15,521 nucleotides of DNA from JBHENC01 sp051000345 (lineage in GTDB: Bacteria > Acidobacteriota > Blastocatellia > Pyrinomonadales > Pyrinomonadaceae). The DNA is taken from positions 1 to 15,521 of the forward strand of contig JBPCOJ010000107.1 in the NCBI GenBank assembly GCA_051000345.1, in the 5' to 3' direction. The notes under the pieces were generated by a model, which was not told where the DNA came from, did not search any database, and saw only the letters and a list, made by a program, of their open reading frames with translations. The position numbers were made by a program, and so were the translations under genes. Position 1 is the stretch's first letter; every line of letters starts with the position of its first letter. Below, one piece after another: positions 1 to 8,687 of this stretch.

Positions 1-105
1 CAACATCGTTTGATTCGCAAAGTCTTGGCTCATACAGTGATGGTCTTTTTGAATCTACGACTTGGTCGTGACCCATTAGACCTTGATGGTCTGGTCTCGG
101 CTTAA
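1..105 (+). CDS. C-terminal end of a transposase (partial, cut by window edge)
   Basis: The frame is open from the first base and ends at TAA 103-105, giving 34 residues that begin QHRLIRKVLAHTV and end DLDGLVSA. The pattern of a basic helix, AHT, a hydrophobic run with N, then a short LGR/PLDLDGL tail resembles the C-termini of DDE transposases, most like the IS982 group, but the catalytic domain lies outside the window, so the family is a guess. No terminal inverted repeat or target-site duplication could be recognised in the 187 bp that follow (106-292), so the end of the element is not defined. It is an isolated mobile-element remnant or edge next to the terC-like gene and has no evident functional link with it. 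Confidence 0.55.
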   Translation, partial: QHRLIRKVLAHTVMVFLNLRLGRDPLDLDGLVSA

Positions 106-292
106 AAAGAGTCACACATTAGGTTAAGTGATATGTTTTGAAAGAAAGATTAACAGGAGACGGATTCGTTGAGGAATGAGGCTCTTGCTAACACGAATCG
201 AACAGTAATAGGCAAATATATACGCTCGTTATTAAAGGCTGTCAATAGCCGCGTGCCGCTTGTTTGCAGTATTTTGGATGCGAGCTTTTACT

Positions 293-1234
293 CTATTGTT
301 CTTTGAGCTTAACCTCAGCCGCCTTCGGCCACAGCAGGGAAAGAAGAATGGAAGCCGTGAGCACAACGGCGACGACGCCAAGCGAGATGCCGATGGGAAT
401 ATCTATGTGAACGGCGGTCAAAAGCATCTTCGCGCCGATAAAGGCGAGGACGAGCGCGAGGCCGATTTTGAGGTAATGGAATTTTTCGACGACGCCCGCC
501 AGCAGAAAATAAAGCGAGCGCAAGCCTAGAATCGCAAAGACGTTCGAGGTGTAAATGATAAAGCGGTCGGTCGTGATGCCGAAGATCGCCGGAATCGAAT
601 CCACCGCGAAAACCAAATCCGTTACTTCGACAATCACCAGCACAAGCAGCAGCAGCGTGCCTGTGCGTCGTCCCGCTTCGTCGCGCGTGAAGAATTTGTC
701 CTGCTCGTAGTGGCGCGTGATCGGAACAAAGCGCGAGACGACGCGCACCGCCAGATTCTCTTCGGGGTTCACTTCCTTTTCGTCTTGCCACAGCATCTTA
801 AAGCCCGTGTAGACAAGGAACGCGCCGAAGATGTAAATGATCCAGTGAAAGCGATCAATGAGCGCCGCGCCGATGAGAATCATCAAGATGCGCATTACGA
901 GCGCGCCGAGCACGCCCCAGAATAAAACTCTGTGCTGATACTTCGTAGGGACTTTGAAGTAGGAGAAGACCAGCAGAAAAACAAACAGATTATCGACCGA
1001 CAATGACAATTCGACGAGATAGCCAGCGACGAACTCCAGCGCCTTTACCTGTCCCAGAAACCACCACACGCCGCACGCGAAAAGAAGCGCCAGCGTGACC
1101 CAGACCGCGCTCCAGATGCCCGCTTCCTTGTAGCCGACATCATGCGCCTTGCGATTGAAAAGCCCCAGATCAATGCTCAACATGGACAGGACAAAAACGG
1201 CGAAGCCGATCCACGCCCAGATCGAATATTCCAT
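293..1234 (-). CDS. alx: TerC/Alx-family integral membrane protein
   Basis: A 313-residue polytopic inner-membrane protein with about nine hydrophobic segments, the usual length for the Alx branch of the TerC family. Conserved intramembrane acidic residues are visible: SLSVDN around D81, and VEVTDLVFAVDSIPA with E203, D206 and D212. The cytoplasmic loop DEKEVNPEEN (about 151-160) follows the IYIFGAFLVYTGFKML segment, as in Alx. Family members are linked to manganese or other divalent metal export and, in E. coli, to alkaline pH response; here the substrate is inferred only. ATG at 1234 is preceded by only a weak purine stretch. It is divergent from the PPIase gene at 1516. No yybP-ykoY manganese riboswitch, often found before this family, was recognised in the 281-bp gap. 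A neighbouring operon role is not evident. Confidence 0.94.
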   Translation of the reverse strand: MEYSIWAWIGFAVFVLSMLSIDLGLFNRKAHDVGYKEAGIWSAVWVTLALLFACGVWWFLGQVKALEFVAGYLVELSLSVDNLFVFLLVFSYFKVPTKYQHRVLFWGVLGALVMRILMILIGAALIDRFHWIIYIFGAFLVYTGFKMLWQDEKEVNPEENLAVRVVSRFVPITRHYEQDKFFTRDEAGRRTGTLLLLVLVIVEVTDLVFAVDSIPAIFGITTDRFIIYTSNVFAILGLRSLYFLLAGVVEKFHYLKIGLALVLAFIGAKMLLTAVHIDIPIGISLGVVAVVLTASILLSLLWPKAAEVKLKEQ

Positions 1235-1515
1235 GCATTAAGATATAACAAACGCTTTCCGCTCCCGCAACACGGAAGCTGAAGTGAAAGTGGTGCGTCG
1301 TGAACGCGGAGGACATTCACGCATGTTAGAATTTGCGATGCGGGCGCGCGAGCGAGGTTGCGGGCGGCAGCGCCTCTCCGTTACAATCCGTCGTTTACAA
1401 ATAAGAGCCGTAGCGCGCGCATGTATCGAATGTCCTTTAGCATTCTCCGAACGCTTGCGCGCCCGATCAATTATCCGGCGGCTCATCCAACGCTCTCGCG
1501 GAAGGTCAATCTGGA

Positions 1516-3540
1516 ATGCTTAAACAGTTAGGGCGTCTCGAACGCACACGCAATATACTTATCGTCGGATTCGTCATTTTAATGGCGGTCAGCCTCGTGC
1601 TTTTCTACGCGCCGGGACGAAACTCTGCGGCGCTCGCGCCCGCCACCAGCACGGAAGTTCTGGCGAAAGTCGGCGGCGATAAAGTCACCGTCGGCGAACT
1701 CTCCGCGCTCAAGGAAAGCTATCAACAAATGTTCGGCGGGCAGATCAGCCTCGCGCAACTCGGCGGCGACCGCAAGATGCTCGATGGTTTAATTCGCCAG
1801 CGCGTGATTGCGCAGGAAGCCGCGCGCCTCGGCCTCGCCGCTTCCGATGCCGAAGTCGCCGATTCGATTCGCAAACAATTTCCCGATGCCTCGAAAAACG
1901 CCGCCGCTTTCGAGCGCTACAAGCAAGCCGTCACATCGCGCTACGGCGACATCGCGGCTTACGAAAATGAAGTGCGCCGCCAGCTTTCTGCGGACAAATT
2001 GCAGGCCTTCATCACGGCTGGCGTGCATATCTCCGACGAAGAAGTGCAGGACGATTACAAACGCAAGAACACGACTTTCGATGTTGCTTACGTGCCAATC
2101 GCCGCCGACAAACTCGCAGGGAAAATTCAACTTTCCGATGAAGACTTGCGCGCCTTTTACGAGCAACACAAAACGGATTACCGCATTCTTGAACCGCAAA
2201 AAAAGATTCGCTATCTTTTTATAGACCAAGCCAAAGTCGGCGAGAAATTGCAGATACCCGATGAAGAATTGCGCGGCGAATACGAAAAGCTCGCGCCCGA
2301 AAACAAACAGGCGGGCGTGCGCGTCCAGCAAATCGTTTTGAAAGTCGCGCGTCCCGATCTCGATGCGACGGTCAAGGCAAAGGCGGACTCTCTCGCGCAA
2401 CAAGCGCGCGGCGCGAGCGGAACGGCCACCGAAGAAGCCTTCGCCGAACTCGCCAAGGGAAATTCCGAAGACCCTGCAACAGCGAAAAACGGCGGCACAG
2501 TCGCGGGCGTCGTTAAAAAGAATCCGAACAAGCCGGACGATCCTTACCAGAAAGTTTTAGACTTGCAGCCCGGACAAACGACAGACCCGATTAAATACGG
2601 CAACGCTTATTATGTTCTGCGACGCGGCGACGCGGTTCCGAAATCCTTCGAGGACGCCAAGCAGGAACTAACTGTTTCCCTGCGCAATCGCCGCGCCTAT
2701 GCCGCCGCCGCGCAGTTGGCAGAGCGCGCCGCCAATCGCTTAAAGGAAACAAAGGACGCCTCGAAAGTCGCGCAGGAACTGGCCGCCGATGCCAACATGA
2801 AGCCCGCTGACATGGTGCGCGAAACACCCTACGTCAAGCCCGGCGACGACGTGCCGAACATCGGCAACTCGCAACAGTTCGAGCAGGCGATTGCCTCTCT
2901 CAACAACGCCGGAGACATAGGCGAGCGCACGAGCATCAAAAACGGCTTCGCCGTGCCGCAGCTTATCGACAAAAAAGAGCCGCGCATTCCAGACTTCGAT
3001 GAAGTGAAGGAAAAGGTCTTGCAGGCCGCGCGAGTGGAGCGCGCCAAAGCACAATTGGATCAAACGGCGCGCGAGTTGGCGGCGAATTCCAACTCGGCGG
3101 GTGATTTGAAAGCCGCCGCCGCGCGTCTCGGACTCGACGCGCAGGAAGCAAAGGATTACAAACTAGGCCAGCCGCTCGGACAGGCCGGAACGAGCGCCGC
3201 CGCAGACGAAGCCATTTACAATTTGAAGGCGGGAGAAGTCGATAAAACTCCCGTCAAGATCGGCGATAATTGGGTTGTCGTCGCGGCGACAAAGCGCACC
3301 GAAGCAGACCTCGCGGAGTTTTCTAAGCAGCGCGAAAAATTGACGCAGACAGCCCTCTCCGAACGCCGCACACAAATCTTCAGCGACTACACGGCTGCCG
3401 CGCAAGAGCGTCTGCAACGTGATGGGCAAATCAAAATTTACGATGACGTGCTTGCGAAAATGGCAGACACAGATACGCCCGCCGCCGCGCCGCCCGTTCG
3501 ACGCGCGCCGCCGTCGTCGCGCCCGCCCGCCGCCAGATAA
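1516..3540 (+). CDS. Membrane-anchored peptidyl-prolyl cis-trans isomerase, PpiD/SurA-like
   Basis: A 674-residue periplasmic folding factor. Residues 1-13 are basic, followed by one membrane anchor (about 14-36, ILIVGFVILMAVSLVLFY), so the rest should lie in the periplasm. A SurA_N-like chaperone region follows (about 50-250), including VLAKVGGDKVTVGEL and IRQRVIAQEAARLGL. One parvulin domain spans about 268-363, with RVQQIVLKV, SEDPATAKNGG and the ending YGNAYYVLRRGD. A second, degenerate parvulin-like part lies near 540-605 (IYNLKAGEVDKTPVKIGDNWVVV). The order matches PpiD, although the E. coli protein is slightly shorter. The tail is Pro/Ala/Arg-rich. GGAAGG at 1500-1505 is a suitable ribosome binding site ten bases before ATG 1516. 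The gene stands alone and ends before a strong hairpin terminator. Isomerase activity of the degenerate second domain is doubtful. Confidence 0.9.
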   Translation: MLKQLGRLERTRNILIVGFVILMAVSLVLFYAPGRNSAALAPATSTEVLAKVGGDKVTVGELSALKESYQQMFGGQISLAQLGGDRKMLDGLIRQRVIAQEAARLGLAASDAEVADSIRKQFPDASKNAAAFERYKQAVTSRYGDIAAYENEVRRQLSADKLQAFITAGVHISDEEVQDDYKRKNTTFDVAYVPIAADKLAGKIQLSDEDLRAFYEQHKTDYRILEPQKKIRYLFIDQAKVGEKLQIPDEELRGEYEKLAPENKQAGVRVQQIVLKVARPDLDATVKAKADSLAQQARGASGTATEEAFAELAKGNSEDPATAKNGGTVAGVVKKNPNKPDDPYQKVLDLQPGQTTDPIKYGNAYYVLRRGDAVPKSFEDAKQELTVSLRNRRAYAAAAQLAERAANRLKETKDASKVAQELAADANMKPADMVRETPYVKPGDDVPNIGNSQQFEQAIASLNNAGDIGERTSIKNGFAVPQLIDKKEPRIPDFDEVKEKVLQAARVERAKAQLDQTARELAANSNSAGDLKAAAARLGLDAQEAKDYKLGQPLGQAGTSAAADEAIYNLKAGEVDKTPVKIGDNWVVVAATKRTEADLAEFSKQREKLTQTALSERRTQIFSDYTAAAQERLQRDGQIKIYDDVLAKMADTDTPAAAPPVRRAPPSSRPPAAR

Positions 3541-3564
3541 CAATTCGATGACAAACAACGGATG

Positions 3565-3615
3565 ACAAATAATAAAGGCCGCTTCTCGATGAAGAAAGCG
3601 GCCTTTATTATTTGT
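3565..3615. terminator. Bidirectional intrinsic terminator between convergent genes
   Basis: A perfect 20-bp inverted repeat has arms at 3565-3584 and 3596-3615, separated by an 11-nt loop. The GC core is AAAGGCCGCTT, and the outer part of each arm is A/T-rich, which supplies a U-tract after the stem in either direction. It lies 24 bp after the PPIase stop and 23 bp after the stop of the convergent gene at 3639, so it fits termination of both transcripts. Confidence 0.9.
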
Positions 3616-3638
3616 TGGTTGACGGAAATTTACGGTCT

Positions 3639-4661
3639 TTAGAACTTGCCTATCATCGACGAAATGCCTGCCGTCGGGACGCTGGTCGTCACCTGCACTT
3701 CATTGCCATGCGTAGTAATTTTCAGACTATCAAAAACGCCCTGCACCGTCTGGCGTAAATCCGCTGGAGCCTGCGAAACGGCGAGGCCACTGAACTGCTT
3801 GAGCGCGCCGAGCGTGCTATTCAGCGCGTTCGCTTGATCCGGGCTACCCGTAATCATTGCAAAAAGCGTCTCGACGTTGCTTCCCGTCGTGTTGACCGAA
3901 CCGTAGGCCTGCCGGATAGGTGCAATTGATTTGCCGATCTCCGCATTAAAGGCTGTCGCCTGTTGCGCAAGCGAAGCGGGAACATTGCCGCCGAAACTGA
4001 CGAGTGCGTTCGGATTGCGCGCAGCAAGCGCAACTAAATCCGCGCTGGCGCGATTCGCTATCCCGCCCGCGTTGGCATCGACGGCGGCGCGCACGCCCGT
4101 CGGCGCGTTCATGCCGATGGCGAGCGTGTTTGCGTCGAGCGCCGCAACGTAAATCTGCTGCGTCTTGTCCGGCTTGCCCGCGACCTTCGATTTCTCCGTC
4201 AACGTAAAATTGTAGATGGACTTGTTATTGTATTTCTGTTCCGTGTATTTGCCGTTGGCGTAGATGCGCCCGGCGGCAACGAGCGCGTCGGCGCTAAATG
4301 AGCCGCGCGCGATGGCGACGGCGTTCGACGGATTGCTGTACGGAACGCCGACTGCCACGCGTTCAAACGAGCGCACGTCGAAGCCCGTTTTCGTTTTGAT
4401 CTTTTCAAGCTCGGCGCTGAACTTTGCCAGCTTCGTCGGATCGGATGCAAGAATGTTCGGAATCGCTTCCGTCAATAAGCGCCTGACATCGACGTAAACC
4501 ACCGCGTCCGAAGCCGGAAGCATTGCCAGCGCATCAGCCGCCGCCGCCATCGGACTGGCAGCCGCGAACGCCGTGCGCGAAGAATTGAAACTCACCGCCG
4601 CGATTACCGCGCCGACCATCAACGCAACCGTTAAAATCGAAGTGTAGATTTTCTTGTTCAT
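3639..4661 (-). CDS. Secreted protein of unknown function
   Basis: A 340-residue protein not recognised as a named family. The N-terminus (MNKKIYTSILTVALMVGAVI) is a classic basic-hydrophobic signal sequence with a likely AFA-A cleavage near residue 34, so the protein should be periplasmic or surface-exposed. The mature part starts AADALAMLPASDAVVYVDVRR, then alternates helical and beta-prone stretches (FERVAVGVPY, SNAVAIARGSFSADALVAAG, NALVSFGGNVPASLAQQA) and ends with TTHGNEVQVTTSVPTAGISSMIGKF. This resembles repeated ferredoxin-like units in some DUF3352-type proteins, but only loosely. The ATG at 4661 follows AGAAAGG with good spacing. It is monocistronic, sharing a terminator with the convergent PPIase gene. 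No catalytic motif is visible. Confidence 0.8.
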   Translation of the reverse strand: MNKKIYTSILTVALMVGAVIAAVSFNSSRTAFAAASPMAAAADALAMLPASDAVVYVDVRRLLTEAIPNILASDPTKLAKFSAELEKIKTKTGFDVRSFERVAVGVPYSNPSNAVAIARGSFSADALVAAGRIYANGKYTEQKYNNKSIYNFTLTEKSKVAGKPDKTQQIYVAALDANTLAIGMNAPTGVRAAVDANAGGIANRASADLVALAARNPNALVSFGGNVPASLAQQATAFNAEIGKSIAPIRQAYGSVNTTGSNVETLFAMITGSPDQANALNSTLGALKQFSGLAVSQAPADLRQTVQGVFDSLKITTHGNEVQVTTSVPTAGISSMIGKF

Positions 4662-4918
4662 AATTAAGTTTACCTTTCTCTTGTTTAAGGAAAAGACGCG
4701 TGCCGCCGCTTGTTTGTTAGCCGAAGATTTTTTCTTGCGGGAAGAGCGCCGCGCGCGTGCCGCTCGATCCGCGCGTTATTCGCGCTGCATTTGCACGGGC
4801 GCGCTGGTTTCGGATGCCTTTTGCCGCGCGCAAGGTTGGCTCGCCTCGTTCTCTGCGCTCATTAAAGCATCAACACAAAGCACCGGTGCTCACGCGATAA
4901 TCGCGCGTCGTCAAAAAA

Positions 4919-5782
4919 TTAACGCTTACGTGCGCCTTCATTCGATGGAAAAAGAACTCGAAGCGCGACCCTTCGGTAGCCCGCCGGAATTTCAAACGTC
5001 TCCGCCGGAACATTTGTTTCAATATCCCGCAACTCCATAGACCAACGCGCCGCGTCCGCGCCGTTCGCCGAAACGATTTCCTGCTTAGTCGGCATTTGCA
5101 ACTCGTCATCTATCCAGATCAAACTTTCGCCGACATTGCCGCTCGCTTCGCCCGTGATGCTTGTCGGCGTGACGCGATATTTTGTTGTCGCGCGCCCGCT
5201 CAAAATCTCTGCGCCGAGCTTTTCATAACGCGCCGCCGCACGCCCTTTGTTGAGTAATTCGTCCGGCGAAAAATCGCGCGTGGCTTTAGCGGAATTTGCG
5301 GATGCCGCGCCTGAACTCGCGTTCGGGGTAGTCTCGTCTGCGTCGTCGGTAAGTTCCGCGTAAAGCTTTTTGTTTGCGTCAAGCAGATAATCGCCTTCGG
5401 GAGTTTGCAGCAAAGATACTGTCCTTCCCGTTGGCAGTTCATAGTCCACGCGCCGCCGCGCTCCATCACGAGCAACTGTCATGCGCTGCTCCGCTGAACT
5501 TTCTCCGCCAGATTTTTGCGTTGAATTTTGTGATGCCTCTTCGCTTGTCGATTGAGCTGATTGAGAAGAGAGAATGCCTGCCGTCACCATCGTCGCGCGG
5601 TAACGTGCCGGTTCCTTCGTCGAGTAGGGCGGCGTCGAGCGCAGTTCACCTTTTGCCGTCGCGGAACCGTTGGCATTGCCGCGCTCGTTTGCGTTGCCGT
5701 CCGCGCCGTATCGAACGCACCCCGTTGCGATGAGGTGCAAAATTAAGAGCAGTCCGACGAATGCCGCGCGCGAAACTTTCAT
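4919..5782 (-). CDS. Putative lipoprotein, LolA-like fold suspected
   Basis: From ATG 5782 the product is 287 residues: MKVSRAAFVGLLLILHLIATGC, a lipoprotein signal with the lipobox ending ATGC and Cys22 as the probable acylation site. I prefer this start because it gives a normal basic n-region. An upstream GTG at 5806 would overlap the thiolase stop as GTGA, a pattern typical of translational coupling, and cannot be excluded. After a Ser/Gly/Asn-rich linker the protein shows strand-rich segments: EPARYRATMVTAG, RRRVDYELPTG, LLDANKKLYAEL, SLIWIDDELQMPTKQEI and a closing MELRDIETNVPAETFEIPAGY. Order and ending resemble outer-membrane lipoprotein-sorting (LolA/LolB-like) or DUF4412-type folds that bind lipids, but this is inferred from pattern only. 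It is the second gene of an operon with the thiolase. Confidence 0.8.
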   Translation of the reverse strand: MKVSRAAFVGLLLILHLIATGCVRYGADGNANERGNANGSATAKGELRSTPPYSTKEPARYRATMVTAGILSSQSAQSTSEEASQNSTQKSGGESSAEQRMTVARDGARRRVDYELPTGRTVSLLQTPEGDYLLDANKKLYAELTDDADETTPNASSGAASANSAKATRDFSPDELLNKGRAAARYEKLGAEILSGRATTKYRVTPTSITGEASGNVGESLIWIDDELQMPTKQEIVSANGADAARWSMELRDIETNVPAETFEIPAGYRRVALRVLFPSNEGARKR

Positions 5783-5802
5783 GCAGGGATTATTCAGATT
5801 AT

Positions 5803-6999
5803 TCACACGCGCTCGACGAGCAAGGCGAGACCCATGCCGCCGCTGACGCAGAGAGTAGCGAGGCCGCGCCGCGCTTTGCGTTTCTTCATTTCATGCAGCA
5901 ACGTCGTCGTGATGCGCACGCCCGTGCAGCCGATTGGATGTCCGAGCGCAATCGCGCCGCCGTTGACATTCAAACGCTCCGCGTCGAAATGCAAATCACG
6001 ATCACAGGCGATGACCTGCGCGGCGAAGGCTTCATTGAGTTCGACAAGGTCTATGTCTGAGAGTGAGAGTTTTTGTCTCGCAAGCAAAGCGCGCACGGCA
6101 GGCACGGGGCCGATGCCCATAATCTCCGGCGCGACGCCCGTGATTTCGTAATCGACGATGCGCGCCTCCGCTTCCGCGCCGGACTCCTTCAACATTTCTT
6201 CATTCATCAAAACAACAGCCGCCGCCGCGTCCGTAATGCCCGATGAATTACCGGCGGTCACCGTGCCGTTCTTCGCAAACACGGGAGCGAGCTTGCGCAA
6301 GGCTTCAATTGTCGAGCCTGCGCGGAAATGCTCGTCGCGCGTGAACGTCGTCGTTTCCTTGCGGCCTTTTATTTCAAGCGGCACGATCTCCGTATCGAAG
6401 CGCCCGGAATGGATTGCGGCTTCGGCGCGCTGCTGTGAACGAAGCGCGTAAGCATCCTGCTCGTCGCGCGAAATCTCGTAACGACGAGCGAGATTCTCCG
6501 CCGTCTCGCCCATTATTAACCCAGACAGCGGATCGTTGAACCCGTCGCGGTACATGCCGTCAACGAGTTCCGCATTGCCGAGCCGCGTTCCGAAGCGCGC
6601 GCCTTCCGCGTAGTACGGCACGCGCGACATGCTCTCCGTGCCGCCCGCCAACACACACCGCGCGCGCCCTAGCATTATTTCTTGCGCGGCGAGAATGATG
6701 GCGCGTATGCCAGACCCACAGGCTTGATTGATCGTCGAAGCAGGAGTTGTTTCCGGCACGCCCGCGCGGTATGTAATCTGGCGCGCGACGTTCGGGCCGC
6801 CGCCCGCCTGCCGCGCCGATCCCCAGACGGAATCCTGAATTTGATCCGCGTTTATTCTCGCGCGTTTAATACTTTCCGTTGCCGCCGCGACACCCAGATC
6901 AGCCGCCGTCCAACCGGCGAGCGTTCCGCCGAAACGTCCGATGGGCGTGCGCGCCGAACCGACCAGATAAACATCTTTCATTTCCATATTCATTGCCAT
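5803..6999 (-). CDS. Thiolase (acetyl-CoA C-acyltransferase)
   Basis: A 398-residue thiolase that cleaves or forms 3-ketoacyl-CoA with CoA or acetyl-CoA in the cytoplasm. All catalytic motifs are present: the nucleophile Cys94 in NQACGSG, His354 in GHPIGCTG, and the general-acid Cys384 in CVSGGMG. NEAFA and GNSSGITD are also there. Length is normal for the family. I chose ATG 6999, not the upstream in-frame ATG at 7038, because TTAAGGATAAC gives a ribosome binding site directly before 6999 and because the family normally starts just before the V.SARTPIG motif. Sequence alone does not separate a degradative (beta-oxidation) from a biosynthetic (acetoacetyl-CoA) role; no other beta-oxidation gene lies nearby. 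The gene precedes and probably is cotranscribed with the lipoprotein gene; it is divergent from the gene at 7101. Confidence 0.95.
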   Translation of the reverse strand: MAMNMEMKDVYLVGSARTPIGRFGGTLAGWTAADLGVAAATESIKRARINADQIQDSVWGSARQAGGGPNVARQITYRAGVPETTPASTINQACGSGIRAIILAAQEIMLGRARCVLAGGTESMSRVPYYAEGARFGTRLGNAELVDGMYRDGFNDPLSGLIMGETAENLARRYEISRDEQDAYALRSQQRAEAAIHSGRFDTEIVPLEIKGRKETTTFTRDEHFRAGSTIEALRKLAPVFAKNGTVTAGNSSGITDAAAAVVLMNEEMLKESGAEAEARIVDYEITGVAPEIMGIGPVPAVRALLARQKLSLSDIDLVELNEAFAAQVIACDRDLHFDAERLNVNGGAIALGHPIGCTGVRITTTLLHEMKKRKARRGLATLCVSGGMGLALLVERV

Positions 7000-7000
7000 G

Positions 7001-7009
7001 TTATCCTTA
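7001..7009 (-). promoter_or_regulatory. Ribosome binding site deciding the thiolase start
   Basis: On the minus strand the sequence is TTAAGGATAAC immediately before ATG 6999, placing AAGGA about five bases from the start codon. The longer in-frame start at 7038 has no comparable purine motif, and the additional 13 residues (MLHFHECLLFKDN) match nothing in thiolases. Confidence 0.65.
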
Positions 7010-7100
7010 AATAATAAACACTCATGAAAATGTAGCACACGCCGCGAGACCGCTCAAAGCGTATGAATCATTGGACGCATCCTCAGATTAAGCTCACACT

Positions 7101-8687
7101 ATGATGAAACTTCTCACAGATACCAACGCTATTGAAGAAGCCGCAGAGCGCATTAATGAACTGATTGCTTCCCACTCCGAATGGTTCGTCGGCGCAGAAA
7201 ACGAAAGCCTTCGCACAACCTCGCTGCGCAAAGACGAGCTTGATATAAGCATTGCGCAAGGGCGCTTGATTCTTTCTTACTGGAACGAAGCGGGCGCGCT
7301 TCACTGGCGCATTACCGGATGGGAATGGACGGGCGCAAAGCTTCTCTGCGATGCGGCGCGCAATTTGAATCGCACGCGCACGCGTCTTGAAATTATTCCG
7401 CGCACGCAGGCCAAAACGATTGCCGCCGGAGTGAGCGCCGCGCGCCGCGCTTCGTGCGAACGATTAGCGGCGCTCGCGGCGCAAACGGCGGGAGACGCGC
7501 AAATTGAAAAAGCCGGATTGAGCGCGGGCGTGCGCCGCGATGAACCCGGACGCCACGCGCGCATCATTCTTTTTTTGTCGCGCCCAAGACGTGAACGAAT
7601 CGCCGTCGCAGGCTATGTCACGGAAGCGAACGCGGGCGAAGTCGATGCGCTTCTCTCGTCCGCGCTATTGTGGTTTCTGCGCGTGCGCGAAAGAGCCGCG
7701 CGCCCGGCTGTGCGCAAGTTATGGCTCATCGTGAATAAGGAATGTCTGGCGGCTGTCCGGCAAAGAGTTGCGCTGCTCCGAGATGACTTGCGCGATCAAA
7801 TAGCGATATACGAAATTGACAGTGAGCGGCGAACGCTAACCGCCGTCGCGCCATTGAATGAATCGGAACTGTGGCCTACTGAATCACGCGCGCGTGTGCG
7901 TCGCGCGGCGGCAATTCCGGCGGCGGGAGACATTGCGCGCGGCATCTCTGCGATTGCGCCCGAAGCGATTGACGTGGTGCGCGCGCGGCACGGCGAAACA
8001 CTACGCTATCACGGACTCGCGTTTGCGCGCGTGCGCCGCGTGATGAATCGGGAGCATGTGTGGTTCGGCACGGAAGGCAAGAAAAGAAAAATTCTTTCAA
8101 ACAGCACAGCCGAAGAATGGCACAAGCTTCTGCGCGAATTGATTGAACACCGCCACGCAAATGCAGCCGATCATCGTCATGCGCTTTACCGCGCCGCGCC
8201 CGAAGCGTGGCTCGAATCCTTGCTCCGGCGCGACATCACGCGGCTCGATCCGGGACTCATCATCGCGCCGCTGCACAGGGAATTCCGCGTCAGGGAAACA
8301 AGCGACGCGAGGAACGACGTTAATGGCAATCGCATGAATACGGCACGTCCCGTCGATCTGCTGGCGCTCAGGCAAGACGGGCGGCTCGTCGTCATCGAGT
8401 TAAAGGTAAGCGAAGACCGCGAGCATGTTTTGCAGGGAGTGGATTACTGGCATCGCGTCGAAGCTTACAGGCAAACGGGCGGCATCGGGCGCGCGCGGCT
8501 TTTCGGAAACGCCGTGATTGCAGACGAGCCGCCGCTTGTTTACCTTGTCGCGCCCGGCCTGCGCTTTCATCGCGCGTTCCAGACATTAGCCGGGTGCATC
8601 GACACGCGCATCGAAATCTATCGCTTCGATCTTAATGAAGATTGGCGCGCGGGCGTCCGCGTGATGCGTCGTGTGCGCGCTCCCTAA
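7101..8687 (+). CDS. Unknown protein with PD-(D/E)XK nuclease-like C-terminal domain
   Basis: A 528-residue, probably cytoplasmic protein with no signal peptide or membrane span. The C-terminal 120 residues contain a PD-(D/E)XK-type core: PVDLLAL with D419, a short turn, then VVIELKV with E433 and K435, followed by a helix that includes QGVDYWHRVEAY. This is the spacing expected for a restriction-endonuclease-like metal site. The first 400 residues are not recognised. They contain WRITGWEWTGAKLLCDAARNL, ARIILFLSRPRRERIAVAGYV and a second sheet-like part, RKLWLIVNKECLAAVRQRV. No strong ribosome binding site precedes ATG 7101; ATG 7104 is equally possible. The gene is divergent from the thiolase and its TAA overlaps the stop of the convergent transglycosylase gene (CTAA shared). 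A role in DNA repair or defence is possible but unproven. Confidence 0.75.
   Translation: MMKLLTDTNAIEEAAERINELIASHSEWFVGAENESLRTTSLRKDELDISIAQGRLILSYWNEAGALHWRITGWEWTGAKLLCDAARNLNRTRTRLEIIPRTQAKTIAAGVSAARRASCERLAALAAQTAGDAQIEKAGLSAGVRRDEPGRHARIILFLSRPRRERIAVAGYVTEANAGEVDALLSSALLWFLRVRERAARPAVRKLWLIVNKECLAAVRQRVALLRDDLRDQIAIYEIDSERRTLTAVAPLNESELWPTESRARVRRAAAIPAAGDIARGISAIAPEAIDVVRARHGETLRYHGLAFARVRRVMNREHVWFGTEGKKRKILSNSTAEEWHKLLRELIEHRHANAADHRHALYRAAPEAWLESLLRRDITRLDPGLIIAPLHREFRVRETSDARNDVNGNRMNTARPVDLLALRQDGRLVVIELKVSEDREHVLQGVDYWHRVEAYRQTGGIGRARLFGNAVIADEPPLVYLVAPGLRFHRAFQTLAGCIDTRIEIYRFDLNEDWRAGVRVMRRVRAP

Noticed and set aside
1235..1515. Possible yybP-ykoY manganese riboswitch before the TerC/Alx gene
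   Set aside because: Such riboswitches often precede this family, but I could not find the conserved GGGGAGUAG-type core or the GUCA/GCAACCG parts on the minus strand. The gap otherwise shows nothing beyond the ribosome binding site of the (+) gene.
1808..2403. Long open frames overlapping the PPIase gene on both strands
   Set aside because: They are frame shadows: GC-skewed codons, Arg/Ser-rich products without domains, and a convincing PPIase in the main frame. The same holds for the other overlapping frames, such as 315-791 and 13794-14294.
4697..4716. CGCGTGCCG..CTTGTTTG also found at 250-266 (with three fewer bases)
   Set aside because: A 17-base match with a 3-base insertion between two intergenic places is short, lies in different contexts (after one gene, before another) and could be chance in this GC-rich sequence.
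4879..4905. Two small palindromes, AGCACCGGTGCT and CGCGATAATCGCG, after the lipoprotein gene
   Set aside because: Both are perfect but short, and the T-run lies before, not after, the hairpins in the direction of transcription, so they do not make a terminator. An operator role has no support.
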